This document shows positions 8,299-16,806 of a stretch of DNA of 35,490 nucleotides, one piece after another (positions within the stretch are counted from its first letter, which is position 1; each line of letters begins with the position of its first letter). The position numbers and the translations under genes were made by a program. The notes beneath the pieces were generated by a model that was given only the letters and a program-made list of their open reading frames with translations, ran no database searches and had not been told where the DNA came from. The stretch comes from DASSBR01 sp035708085 (lineage in GTDB: Bacteria > Pseudomonadota > Gammaproteobacteria > Natronospirales > DASSBR01): assembly GCA_035708085.1 (NCBI GenBank), contig DASSTE010000064.1:1-35490 (forward strand), given 5' to 3'.

Positions 8299-9387
8299 AT
8301 GAATGTGCTGACAAACTGGCTGCGGCGCTATTTCTCCGACCCGCAGATCGTCATCCTGCTCGTGTTCATCTTCGTGGGCGTGGCGGTGATCGTCTGGGTC
8401 GGCCAGATTCTTGCGCCGGTGCTTGCCAGTATCGTGATTGCGTATCTGCTGGAAGCGGGCGTCCGGCTGCTGTCGCGCTGGGGCGTGCCGCGGCTCGCGG
8501 CGGTCGTCATCCTGTTCGTGATCTTCATGTGCGCGCTCATCGGCGCGCTGTTCGGGCTGGTGCCGGTCCTGTCGCACCAGGCGACGCAGTTCTTCCAGGG
8601 CCTGCCGGACATGCTCGCGCATTTTCAGGCGTTCATCTCGCACCTGCCCGAGCGCTACCCGGACCTCATCACGCCGCTGCAGGCGCAGGCGATCAACGAC
8701 AACATTCAGAACGAGCTGACGTCGATGGGCAAAACCGTCCTGTCGCACTCGCTCGCGTCGCTGATCAGCGCGATCACCTTCCTGATCTACCTGATCCTGA
8801 TGCCCTTGCTGGTGTTCTTTTTCCTCAAGGACAAGGACGAGATTCTCGCCTGGCTCGCGAGCTACCTGCCGCGCAACCGCGACCTGGTAACGGCCGTCTG
8901 GGAGGACGTCAACGCCCAGATCGCCAACTTCATTCGCGGCAAAGTCTGGGAAATCGTGATCGTCTGGGTCGCCGCGTGGATCCTGTTCTCCATCATGGGG
9001 CTTAATTTCAGCGTGCTGCTGAGCCTGCTGGTCGGCCTGTCGGTCGTGGTGCCATACGTCGGCGCGATCGCCGTCAGCATCCCGGTCGTCGCTGTCGCCT
9101 ATTTCCAGTTCGGCCTGAGCGTGCATTTCTGGTGGCTGATCGCGTTCTATTCGGCTATCCATATCATCGACGGCAACGTGCTGATTCCGATCCTGTATTC
9201 GGAAGTGGTCAACGTTCACCCGGTCGCGATCATGATTGCGGTGCTGTTCTTTGGCGGCATCTGGGGCTTCTGGGGCGTCTTTTTCGCCATTCCGCTGGCA
9301 ACGCTGGTGCACGCGATCATCCGCACCTGGGTGCACCACATGCGCGACAGGCAGTTGGAGTTGCCGCCGACGACGCCGGCGGGATGA
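8299..9387 (+). CDS. AI-2E/PerM-family membrane permease
   Basis: Polytopic inner-membrane protein of the AI-2E transporter (PerM/TqsA) family. The 362 residues show the family layout: N-terminal helices (IVILLVFIFVGVAVIVW; ILAPVLASIVIAYLLEAGV; a third at LAAVVILFVIFMCALIGAL), a hydrophilic periplasmic section (about 110-150), then further helices. The C-terminal conserved block includes VGLSVVVPYVGAI, DGNVLIPILYSEVVNVHPVAIM and FGGIWGFWGVFFAIPLATLV. Substrates are mostly undefined; PerM homologues are named as putative permeases. The gene stands alone between fadL (divergent) and the S53 peptidase, which has its own promoter. Confidence 0.88.
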   Translation: MNVLTNWLRRYFSDPQIVILLVFIFVGVAVIVWVGQILAPVLASIVIAYLLEAGVRLLSRWGVPRLAAVVILFVIFMCALIGALFGLVPVLSHQATQFFQGLPDMLAHFQAFISHLPERYPDLITPLQAQAINDNIQNELTSMGKTVLSHSLASLISAITFLIYLILMPLLVFFFLKDKDEILAWLASYLPRNRDLVTAVWEDVNAQIANFIRGKVWEIVIVWVAAWILFSIMGLNFSVLLSLLVGLSVVVPYVGAIAVSIPVVAVAYFQFGLSVHFWWLIAFYSAIHIIDGNVLIPILYSEVVNVHPVAIMIAVLFFGGIWGFWGVFFAIPLATLVHAIIRTWVHHMRDRQLELPPTTPAG

Positions 9388-9615
9388 AGCGCAGACAGCT
9401 ACTTCTTGACACAGGCTTGGGAATTAACCTATACCTTGTACAGGTCGTTCCTGACAGGGTACGGCCTACATTAAAAAAATATAAGCAAGGAGAGCTTGAC
9501 CATCCTGAATAAAAACAAAGGCTTGCGACTGATTTCGCCTCCCCGCTCGGAGAAGAGGCGGCACAACGCCAATCATTGCAATTTCCCGGACAGGAATCCG
9601 GATTCGGAGGACCAA
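9388..9615 (+). promoter_or_regulatory. Promoter and leader of the S53 peptidase gene
   Basis: TTGACA at 9406-9411 and TATACC at 9430-9435 form a sigma-70-type promoter with an 18-base spacer, implying a 5' leader of about 170 bases. The frame upstream of the chosen ATG stays open to 9496, but that part has no signal-peptide character and no Shine-Dalgarno. No terminator for the upstream gene and no recognised riboswitch is seen. Confidence 0.6.
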
Positions 9616-11538
9616 ATGTCGACAAGAAAGTCCCTTTCGCTTATCTGCTCGCTCGTTTCGGGCGTTGCGCTCACCCTGGGCGCCACGTCCGCAATGGCTG
9701 ACGTGCAGCCGACGGGCGCGACGCCGGCCGACGAGACCATTACTACAACCATCGTTTTCAACGTAACGCACCCTAAAGAGTTGGCGCGCTACATTCGTGA
9801 GACCGTAACGCCGGGAAGCCCGCACTATCGCGATTTCCTGTCGGTACAGGAGTTCGTCGTTCACTATGCCCCACACCACGGGCAGCTACAGAAAACCGCG
9901 AGCTACCTCGAAAGCTTCGGCATCAAAGTTGACAAAATCTATGCCGATCATCTGGCTATGACAGTCAGCGGTCCTGTCAGCGCATTCAACCAGGTGTTCA
10001 ACACCGAACTGGCGAATTATCAGGAAACGGAACCGGCTGTGCACCCGCACCGGCGGGCACATTTTTATCGGCCGAAGAGCCAGCCGCATCTGCCGAAGCT
10101 GTTGCAGGACAATGGCGTGCTGGCGGTTGTCGGCTTGAGCAACGAGTACCAGTTCAAGCCGATGTCACTGGTCTCGACAAGCCTGAAACAGGTCGGCTCC
10201 GACCAGATCAGGTTGCCGACCGATAATACGTTGGCAACGCAGTACCCGGGCGAATACACGGTTGGCGATGTCGCCGAGTTGTACAACATCACGCCGTTGT
10301 ACGAGCAAGGAGTGGACGGCAAAGGCATGACGGTCGGCGTCGCAACCTTTGCGGCTTTCTCGCCGGACGACGCCTATGCCTACTGGAATATGATCGGCCT
10401 CAACTACAAGCCCGATCGCATTACGCAGATCCACGTCGATGGCGGCGGTGCGTACGGCGCCCGCGCAGGCACTGGCGAAACATCACTTGATGTCGAACAG
10501 TCCGGCGGCCTCGCGCCTTTCGCGGATGTCGTCGTTTACGACGCGCCGAACACGTCGAGTGCCGGCGTCGACATGTTTTACCAGATCGTGTCGGACAACA
10601 GGGTCGATTCCCTGTCCTACAGCTGGGGCCTGCCTGAGATGTTTTACATGCCGGAAATGAATGGCGGCGTGGATTTCACGAGCACCCTGCAGTCGATGAA
10701 TCAGGCGTTTATGGAGGCCGCGGTACAGGGAATCTCGCTGTTCGCCGCTTCCGGCGATGCGGGCGCCTACGACACTACGCGGTCGTTACCGCCTCCCTAT
10801 TTCTCCGCGCCGCTGACAGTCGATGCGCCGGCCTCGTCGCCATACATGACGGCTGCAGGCGGTACCACGGTACCTGATTCGTTCGGCCTGGTTTGCAGGA
10901 CTGCCGATCAAGTACTCACTATTGCGACGGAGCGGGCGTGGAGCTGGGACTATCTGGCCGACTACCTGCAAACGGCATGTGGCTATCCACCAGCCGTTGC
11001 GCTCGGGGCGGTATTTTCCGTCGGCGACGGCGGCGGCGTCAGCATTTACTGGCCGCGGCCGTGGTACCAGAAGGGCATGGCCGGCATGCAAAACAGTATG
11101 CCCGACCAGAAGATGATGGATTACACGGTCAGCCCGCCGGACATGATGATGGCGCTGCCGGCCGGTTTTGTCGGGCGGAACGTGCCGGACATTTCGATGA
11201 ATGCGGATCCGGAAACCGGCTACCTGGTATATTCGACCCCGGACGGCGGCTTGATTGCGTTTTATGGCGGCACCAGCTTCGTCGCGCCGCAGTTGAACGG
11301 CATCACTGCGCTGATCGGCCAGAAAGCCGGCAGCCGCATCGGCCTGCTCAACGCCCAACTTTACCAGTTGCTGGACAAGTATGGCTACGGCCCGAAGTCG
11401 CCGTTCAATGACATGATGCACGGCAACAACTGGTTCTGGCAGGGTGTCCCCGGCTACGATCCGGCAACAGGTGTAGGTACCCCGAATGTCGCTCAATTGG
11501 CCGCGGCGTTATCGGCGGAACCCTCGCACGCGCATTAA
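9616..11538 (+). CDS. Secreted S53-family (sedolisin/pseudomonalisin-type) serine-carboxyl peptidase
   Basis: Acid-active endopeptidase made as a secreted proenzyme. The 640 residues comprise a signal peptide (about 1-28, ending AMADVQ), a Pro-kumamolisin activation domain (about 40-200) and the S53 catalytic domain. The catalytic Glu and Asp are spaced as in sedolisin (GETSLD: E288, D292), the oxyanion Asp is D381 in AASGDAG, and the nucleophile is Ser554 in GGTSFVAP. The C-terminal GYDPATGVGTPN holds a typical calcium-binding Asp (D615). ATG 9616 follows GGAGG at 9606-9610. The usual SGTS nucleophile motif reads GGTS, but the catalytic set is complete. Monocistronic, with its own promoter and terminator. 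Confidence 0.93.
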   Translation: MSTRKSLSLICSLVSGVALTLGATSAMADVQPTGATPADETITTTIVFNVTHPKELARYIRETVTPGSPHYRDFLSVQEFVVHYAPHHGQLQKTASYLESFGIKVDKIYADHLAMTVSGPVSAFNQVFNTELANYQETEPAVHPHRRAHFYRPKSQPHLPKLLQDNGVLAVVGLSNEYQFKPMSLVSTSLKQVGSDQIRLPTDNTLATQYPGEYTVGDVAELYNITPLYEQGVDGKGMTVGVATFAAFSPDDAYAYWNMIGLNYKPDRITQIHVDGGGAYGARAGTGETSLDVEQSGGLAPFADVVVYDAPNTSSAGVDMFYQIVSDNRVDSLSYSWGLPEMFYMPEMNGGVDFTSTLQSMNQAFMEAAVQGISLFAASGDAGAYDTTRSLPPPYFSAPLTVDAPASSPYMTAAGGTTVPDSFGLVCRTADQVLTIATERAWSWDYLADYLQTACGYPPAVALGAVFSVGDGGGVSIYWPRPWYQKGMAGMQNSMPDQKMMDYTVSPPDMMMALPAGFVGRNVPDISMNADPETGYLVYSTPDGGLIAFYGGTSFVAPQLNGITALIGQKAGSRIGLLNAQLYQLLDKYGYGPKSPFNDMMHGNNWFWQGVPGYDPATGVGTPNVAQLAAALSAEPSHAH

Positions 11539-11564
11539 ACTGCCGATCTATCACAAGCCACTTC

Positions 11565-11591
11565 ACGGGCCGCTTATGCGGCCCGTTTTTT
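11565..11591 (+). terminator. Intrinsic terminator of the S53 peptidase gene
   Basis: A perfect nine-base-pair stem, ACGGGCCGC and GCGGCCCGT, with loop TTAT, is followed directly by six T (11586-11591). It lies 26 bases after the stop codon. The best intrinsic terminator in the window. Confidence 0.92.
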
Positions 11592-11599
11592 ATCCGCCG

Positions 11600-11605
11600 T
11601 ATAAT
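11600..11605 (+). promoter_or_regulatory. -10 box of uvrC, possibly leaderless
   Basis: Perfect TATAAT, then ATCGGC, then the uvrC ATG at 11612. No Shine-Dalgarno precedes the ATG, and a start site at normal distance from the -10 would coincide with it. The -35 region falls inside the preceding terminator hairpin and matches poorly. Confidence 0.6.
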
Positions 11606-11611
11606 ATCGGC

Positions 11612-13447
11612 ATGAGCCAGCCTGCGGCCGCGCAATTCGATTCCCGTCGATTCCTCAAAAGCCTTACAAGCGCGCCGGGCGTCTACCGGATGCTGGACGA
11701 GGAGGGGACGATTATCTACGTCGGCAAGGCGTCGAACCTGCGTAACCGCGTCGGCAGCTACTTCCACAGCGGCCTGCCGCCGAAAACCGCGGCGATGATG
11801 AAGCAAATGCACTCGGTCGAGGTCACGGTGACGCACACCGAGACCGAGGCGCTGCTGCTGGAAAACAACCTGATCAAGCGCTATCGGCCGCGCTACAACG
11901 TGCTGCTGCGCGACGACAAAAGCTATCCCTACATCCGGCTGGAGGAGGGACACCTGTTCCCGCGGTTGAGCTTTTATCGCGGCCGACGGCGCGAGAAGGA
12001 CCGGTTTTTCGGTCCGTACCCGAGTGCGGGTGCAGTGCGCGAGACGCTGCATCATCTGCAGAAGTTGTTTCTGCTGCGGAGCTGCAACGATACCTTCTTC
12101 AAGAACCGCAGCCGGCCGTGCCTGCAATACCAGATCAAGCGCTGCTCGGCGCCGTGCGTCGGTTTTATCGACGAGGCGACGTACCGGCGCGATGTCGAAA
12201 ACGCGGTGCTGTTCCTGGGGGGCAAGAACCAGCAGGTGATCACGCGCCTGGTTACGCGGATGGAGGCGGCTTCGCAGGCGCTCGATTTCGAGCAGGCGGC
12301 GCGCCTGCGGGATCAGATCTCGCGGTTACAACAGGCGCAGGAGCATCAATACGTGAGCGCCGCGCGCGGCAACGGCGATGTCGACGTCATCGCCGCAGGT
12401 AGTTCCGGGCGGCTCGGTTGCGTCACGTTGGTGGCGATCCGCGGCGGGCGCAACCTGGGCAGCAAGACGTTTTTCCCTCGCACGCACGGCGAAGCGGAGC
12501 CGATGGAAATCCTGCAGGCGTTCCTGCCGCAATACTATCTCGGCCGCGATGCGCCGCACCGCATCGTCTGCAATCTGCCGGTGGATGAGCGCGAGGTGCT
12601 GGAAGCGACGTTGACCGAGCAGACCGGCCACCGGGTCGTGATCGGTCACCAGGTGCGCGGCGAGCGCCGCCGCTGGCTGGAAATGGCCGAGACGAATCTC
12701 AAGCAGGCACTCACGACACGGCTCGCGATAGACGCCGACATGGCCGCACGGCTCGAACAGTTGCAGGAGGCGTTGGGGCTTGAACAACTGCCGGCGCGGC
12801 TGGAATGTTTCGACATCAGCCATACCGGCGGCGAGTCAACCGTCGCCTCCTGCGTCGTGTTCGACAGCCGCGGGCCGCTCAAGTCGGACTACCGCCGCTA
12901 CAACATCGAAGGCGTCGCGGCCGGTGACGATTACGGCGCCATCCATCAGGCGGTCCGGCGCCGTTATCAGCGCATCAAGAAGGGCGAGGCGCCGATGCCC
13001 GACGTGCTCTTTATCGACGGCGGCCGCGGCCAGTTGGCGGAAGCGTGCAGTGTGCTGGAGGACCTGCAGATCGAGGGGCTGTGCGTGGTCGGGGTTTCGA
13101 AAGGGCCGACACGCAAGCCGGGGCTGGAAAAGCTGTGGTTGTCCGGGCGCCGGCAGCCGCTTATACTGCCGGCGGAGTCGCTTGCCCTGCATTTGATTCA
13201 GCGGATCCGTGATGAAGCGCATCGTTTCGCGATCGTCGGTCACCGCGCGCGTCGCGCCAAGCGTCGGACCGAATCGGTGCTGGAAGAGATACCGGGACTG
13301 GGGCCGAAGCGGCGCCAGCAGCTATTGAAGCAGTTCGGCGGCCTGCAGGGCATTCGTCGTGCCGGCGTCGGTGATTTGCAGCGCGCACCCGGCATCAGCC
13401 GAGCGCTGGCGCAGCGCATTTACGACGGATTTCATGGCGGCATCTAA
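11612..13447 (+). CDS. uvrC: UvrC, excinuclease ABC subunit C
   Basis: Makes both incisions around a lesion in nucleotide-excision repair, acting with UvrB after UvrA loading. The 611 residues match the usual size. Domains in order: GIY-YIG nuclease (GVYRMLDEEGTIIYVGKASNLRNRV, about 22-50), Cys-containing linker (CLQYQIKRCSAPC), UVR helix pair that contacts UvrB (about 205-235), the RNase H-like 3' nuclease core (ECFDISHTGG ... FIDGGRGQL) and C-terminal tandem helix-hairpin-helix (IPGLGPKRRQQLLKQFGGLQGI). ATG 11612 is chosen by homology; upstream in-frame codons run into the terminator. pgsA follows after two bases, the common uvrC-pgsA pairing of gammaproteobacteria. Confidence 0.97.
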   Translation: MSQPAAAQFDSRRFLKSLTSAPGVYRMLDEEGTIIYVGKASNLRNRVGSYFHSGLPPKTAAMMKQMHSVEVTVTHTETEALLLENNLIKRYRPRYNVLLRDDKSYPYIRLEEGHLFPRLSFYRGRRREKDRFFGPYPSAGAVRETLHHLQKLFLLRSCNDTFFKNRSRPCLQYQIKRCSAPCVGFIDEATYRRDVENAVLFLGGKNQQVITRLVTRMEAASQALDFEQAARLRDQISRLQQAQEHQYVSAARGNGDVDVIAAGSSGRLGCVTLVAIRGGRNLGSKTFFPRTHGEAEPMEILQAFLPQYYLGRDAPHRIVCNLPVDEREVLEATLTEQTGHRVVIGHQVRGERRRWLEMAETNLKQALTTRLAIDADMAARLEQLQEALGLEQLPARLECFDISHTGGESTVASCVVFDSRGPLKSDYRRYNIEGVAAGDDYGAIHQAVRRRYQRIKKGEAPMPDVLFIDGGRGQLAEACSVLEDLQIEGLCVVGVSKGPTRKPGLEKLWLSGRRQPLILPAESLALHLIQRIRDEAHRFAIVGHRARRAKRRTESVLEEIPGLGPKRRQQLLKQFGGLQGIRRAGVGDLQRAPGISRALAQRIYDGFHGGI

Positions 13448-13449
13448 AA

Positions 13450-14046
13450 ATGGATAGCACCGCTTTCGGCAAATCGCGAACCGCTCGTATGCTCAATATC
13501 CCCAACACGCTGACGCTGTTCCGCATCGCGCTGATTCCGGTGTTCGTTATCGTGTTCTTCATGCCGGGTCACTGGACGGCGCCCGCGAGCGCGGGCATCT
13601 TTGCGCTGGCGGCCATCACCGACTGGTTCGACGGTTACCTGGCGCGCCGGCTGCAGCAGAGTTCGCCGTTCGGCGCGTTCCTCGACCCCGTCGCCGACAA
13701 GCTGATGGTTGCCGTCGCGCTGGTGCTGCTGGTGCTCGCGCACCCGCACTGGTACGTCGCGATCGCCGCCGCCGTTATCATCGGCCGGGAAATCACCGTG
13801 TCGGCACTACGCGAATGGATGGCCGAGATGGGCGAGCGCGGTATCGTGGCCGTGTCGCTGCTGGGGAAGGTCAAGACGGCGACGCAGATGGTCGCCATCA
13901 CGTTGATGTTGTTCCGGTGGTCGCTCGGCGGCTTCCCCGTCTACCTGCTCGGGCTCGTGCTGGTGTTCCTCGCTGCCCTTTTGACGCTGTGGTCGATGAC
14001 TGCCTATCTGCGCGCAGCCTGGCCTCGCATGCAGGCCCACGGCTGA
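13450..14046 (+). CDS. pgsA: PgsA, phosphatidylglycerophosphate synthase
   Basis: Inner-membrane CDP-alcohol phosphotransferase that makes phosphatidylglycerol phosphate from CDP-diacylglycerol and glycerol 3-phosphate, the committed step to phosphatidylglycerol and cardiolipin. The CDP-OH-P motif D-G-x2-A-R-x8-G-x3-D-x3-D is present as DWFDGYLARRLQQ followed by GAFLDPVADK. Several hydrophobic helices follow. ATG 13450 gives 198 residues; ATG 13489 (MLNIPNTLTLFRI) resembles the E. coli N-terminus better, but neither start has a strong Shine-Dalgarno, so the first 13 residues are uncertain. Its product feeds cardiolipin synthases such as ClsB at 21.8 kb. Confidence 0.94.
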   Translation: MDSTAFGKSRTARMLNIPNTLTLFRIALIPVFVIVFFMPGHWTAPASAGIFALAAITDWFDGYLARRLQQSSPFGAFLDPVADKLMVAVALVLLVLAHPHWYVAIAAAVIIGREITVSALREWMAEMGERGIVAVSLLGKVKTATQMVAITLMLFRWSLGGFPVYLLGLVLVFLAALLTLWSMTAYLRAAWPRMQAHG

Positions 14047-14059
14047 TAAGTGAAATGAG

Positions 14060-14088
14060 GTTTCAGTCATACTGAAACGCGCTACAAT
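14060..14088 (+). promoter_or_regulatory. Perfect palindrome (operator-like) next to a -10 box
   Basis: GTTTCAGT (14060-14067) and ACTGAAAC (14071-14078) are perfect eight-base inverted arms around CAT. Five bases further on, TACAAT (14083-14088) is a good -10. No U-tract follows, so a pgsA terminator is less likely than a regulator-binding dyad covering the -35 region of a promoter for the small ORF and kinase. Confidence 0.5.
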
Positions 14089-14146
14089 ACCTGAGTCCGC
14101 CTGGTGACGTTGTGACATAGTTACCGGAATCACAAGGAGAGTGCCG

Positions 14147-14287
14147 ATGCGACTGGATGGATCCTGTTACGTCCCAAGGCGCGTTAATTTCCGTAACCCG
14201 CATAATCCAAAAAAACAAGGAGCGCACCGACACATACGACGGCCTGAGCCGTCCGGCACGAGTAAGCGGAGTCTGAACAGACAGTGA
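14147..14287 (+). CDS. Small basic 46-residue ORF coupled to the kinase gene
   Basis: ATG 14147 is preceded by AAGGAG (14134-14139) at the ideal seven-base spacing, better than most starts in the window. The 46 codons encode a strongly basic, proline-containing peptide with no membrane segment (it begins MRLDGSCYVPRRVNF and ends SKRSLNRQ). Its TGA overlaps the GTG start of the kinase gene (GTGA), as expected for translational coupling. I do not recognise the peptide. It may be a genuine small protein or a translated leader that controls kinase translation. Coding status rests on the ribosome-binding site and overlap only. Confidence 0.45.
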   Translation: MRLDGSCYVPRRVNFRNPHNPKKQGAHRHIRRPEPSGTSKRSLNRQ

Positions 14288-16806
14288 GATGGTTTTGGCC
14301 CAGGTCGGACTGGTGGTTGGCTCTGCTGGTGGTCGGTGTTATCGCGGCAGCCGGTGCGACCGGTAATCTTGCCGTATTCGACAACCACGTTTATGCCTGG
14401 GGCATGAGCTTCTCTGCTGCCCGCGAACCCACCGATCGAGTCGCGGTAGTCAGTGTCGATCCTGCCGTCGCCGCGTCATCGGACAAGCTGAACCAGACGC
14501 TGACCAGCGTTACCGCAAAGCTGGACGCCGCCGGTGCCGGCGTGATCGGTTTTGTACTGCCGCCGGACCAGCTCGCGGCTGCCGGCGATTTCGGCGATCC
14601 TGCCGGTACTTTGTCCGCGACATCCGCCAAAGGCTCAACCGCTTCCCTGAACCCGCCCGATGATGACCAGGCAACTTTCCTTGCCAGCATTGCTGCCGCG
14701 CATAACGTCGTGCTGGCCGCCACTGTCGCGGGTGCCGCGGACGACGATTTGGCGACGGCCGGGGCGACCGAGTTGCCGGACAGCGTCGCGCTCAACGCGC
14801 TGCCGCGCTTCGGCAATCCGCAACCCAGGAACGATCTGCTGTCGCGCTTCATGCCGGTGCGCGCACTGCGCGTTCAGCTCAACGTACCTCCCGCACCGCT
14901 GGCGTCGGCCGCGGTGGGGGTCGGCGTGCTCACCGATTCATCCGCGCTGACCGGGGCTGAGCCGGCGGTGCTGCGCACAGGTGACGCGATCATGCCCGAC
15001 TTTGCGGTCGAAGTGGCCGCGCGCGCGCTCAATCTGAACAACCTCGACATCATTCGCGGCAATGGCCGCGCGATCGACTTCGGTGAGCGCGTGCTGCCCA
15101 CCGACTCGCGCTTTCGGCTGTACCCGTATTTCTATGGCGGGGGGCTGGCGTCCTTCCCGGTCTATCAGGCCGATACGGTTATCGCGGGCTCGCTGCCGCA
15201 GGACACGTTCCGCAACAAGATCGTGCTGGTGGGGGTCACCGCGCCGGCGGCCGTGACGGGGCAGGCGACGCCGCAGGGCAACGCGATGACGCCGGTGATT
15301 TTCCAGGCCAACGTCATCTCCAGCATTCTGAGGGGCGAGTTGTATTCAGTGCCGGCCTGGGGCGTCGGGCTGAGTGGCGGGCTCCTGTTCCTGATCGCGC
15401 TGTATTTCGTCTTTATCGTGCCGCGCCTGCGGTATCCGACGGCGGTTGCCATCAGCGTCGTGTTCGCGCTGGTGCTGCTCAATGCCGAACTGCTGCTGAT
15501 CATCGGGAAGGCGCTGTGGCTGCCGTTCGCGGCGCCGATCATCGCGCTGGTGCTGACGCACATCGTGCTCGGCTTCAAGCGTTTCCTCGACATGCGCATC
15601 GTCCGCTTCCAGTCCGACCTGTCGGAGACTAATCGGCTGTTGGGGCAGAGTTACCAGGAGCAGGGGCAGCTCGATCTGGCGCTGGCGCGTTACCAGCACT
15701 GTCTGCCGTCGCCGCGGCTGGCGGCCGACTATTACGACCTGGGCCTGAGCTACGAGAGCAAGCGCCAGTTCGCGAAGGCCGCCACCAGCTTCCGCGCCGT
15801 GCTCAAGATCGATCCGAATTATCTCGACGTCGAACGGCGCCTGGAACGGCTCAACGATATCGAAAACCGCATGGTGCTGGGCGGCACGGCGACGCAGCCG
15901 GTCGAAGGCCTGATTATCGATTCGGAAGGCATCAGCAAGCCGATGCTGGGGCGCTACTCGATCGAAGAGCAGATCGGCCGCGGCTCGATGGGCATCGTCT
16001 ATCTCGGCAAAGACCCGCGCATCGGCCGGACGGTCGCGATCAAAACCCTGACGCTGGCGCGCGACGACGAGTCCGATCCGCGCGAAGTCAGCCGGCGCTT
16101 CTTTCAGGAGGCCAAGGCCGCGGGCCGCCTGAGTCATCCCAACATCGTCACGATTTACGACGTCGGCGAAGACCAGGGTGTCGCGTACATCGCCATGGAC
16201 TACCTGTGCGGCGACGATCTGAAGAGTCGTTGCCAGCCGAACAACCTGCTGGATTTCGACGAGATCATGAAGATCGGTTCGCGCGTGGCGGATGCACTTG
16301 ACTACGCGCACGCCAACCAGGTCGTACACCGCGACATCAAGCCCGGCAACATCGTCTACGAAGCCGAAACCGGCCGCGTCAAAGTTACCGATTTCGGTGT
16401 AGCATTCCTCGCCGACGGCAATGCCACGCGCTCGGCAGCCGTGCTCGGCAGCCCGTCGTACATGTCACCGGAACAGGTACAGGGCAAGCCGCTCGACGGG
16501 CGCTCAGACATCTTCTCGCTCGGTGTAACCCTGTTTCAACTGGCGACCGGCGAACTCCCGTTCAACGGTCAGCCGATCGCGACACTGATGTACCGCATCG
16601 CGACCGAACCGCATCCACCGGTGCGTTCGGTGCGCAGCGATGTTCCGGCTTGCCTCGCGCGCATCATCGACAAGGCACTGCAGAAAGCGCCCGGCGAGCG
16701 TTACCAGAGCGGCGCTGCGATGGCGCGCGAATTGCGATTGTGCTTGAGCAGCTGGCGAAAGTCGAACTCGGTGCGGGAAGTGGAGGCCGAGAACAAGGCG
16801 TCCTAA
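14284..16806 (+). CDS. CHASE2-TPR-Ser/Thr protein kinase (transmembrane)
   Basis: Transmembrane Hanks-type kinase, 840 residues. A first membrane helix (about 10-30) is followed by an extracytoplasmic CHASE2 sensor (about 35-350), three close helices (about 359-431), TPR-like repeats (about 450-525, YYDLGLSYESKRQFAKAATSF) and a kinase domain (about 559-825). Kinase motifs are complete: glycine loop GRGSMG, VAIK lysine 587, HRDIKPGN with Asp684, DFG 703-705 and MSPEQ. It should be catalytically active. Putting the kinase after CHASE2 and TPRs reverses the more usual kinase-first layout. The GTG start at 14284 overlaps the small ORF; its own GGAG at 14268-14271 is 12 bases away, so coupling is likely. 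Ligand and substrates unknown. Confidence 0.9.
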   Translation: MRWFWPRSDWWLALLVVGVIAAAGATGNLAVFDNHVYAWGMSFSAAREPTDRVAVVSVDPAVAASSDKLNQTLTSVTAKLDAAGAGVIGFVLPPDQLAAAGDFGDPAGTLSATSAKGSTASLNPPDDDQATFLASIAAAHNVVLAATVAGAADDDLATAGATELPDSVALNALPRFGNPQPRNDLLSRFMPVRALRVQLNVPPAPLASAAVGVGVLTDSSALTGAEPAVLRTGDAIMPDFAVEVAARALNLNNLDIIRGNGRAIDFGERVLPTDSRFRLYPYFYGGGLASFPVYQADTVIAGSLPQDTFRNKIVLVGVTAPAAVTGQATPQGNAMTPVIFQANVISSILRGELYSVPAWGVGLSGGLLFLIALYFVFIVPRLRYPTAVAISVVFALVLLNAELLLIIGKALWLPFAAPIIALVLTHIVLGFKRFLDMRIVRFQSDLSETNRLLGQSYQEQGQLDLALARYQHCLPSPRLAADYYDLGLSYESKRQFAKAATSFRAVLKIDPNYLDVERRLERLNDIENRMVLGGTATQPVEGLIIDSEGISKPMLGRYSIEEQIGRGSMGIVYLGKDPRIGRTVAIKTLTLARDDESDPREVSRRFFQEAKAAGRLSHPNIVTIYDVGEDQGVAYIAMDYLCGDDLKSRCQPNNLLDFDEIMKIGSRVADALDYAHANQVVHRDIKPGNIVYEAETGRVKVTDFGVAFLADGNATRSAAVLGSPSYMSPEQVQGKPLDGRSDIFSLGVTLFQLATGELPFNGQPIATLMYRIATEPHPPVRSVRSDVPACLARIIDKALQKAPGERYQSGAAMARELRLCLSSWRKSNSVREVEAENKAS

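Noticed and set aside
8254..9339. Minus-strand open frame opposite the PerM-like gene
   Set aside because: Highly charged Asp/Arg/Gln-rich translation typical of antisense to membrane-protein codons; no start signals.
14060..14078. Intrinsic terminator for pgsA
   Set aside because: The palindrome has moderate GC and no following U-tract; an operator is the better reading, though not proved.
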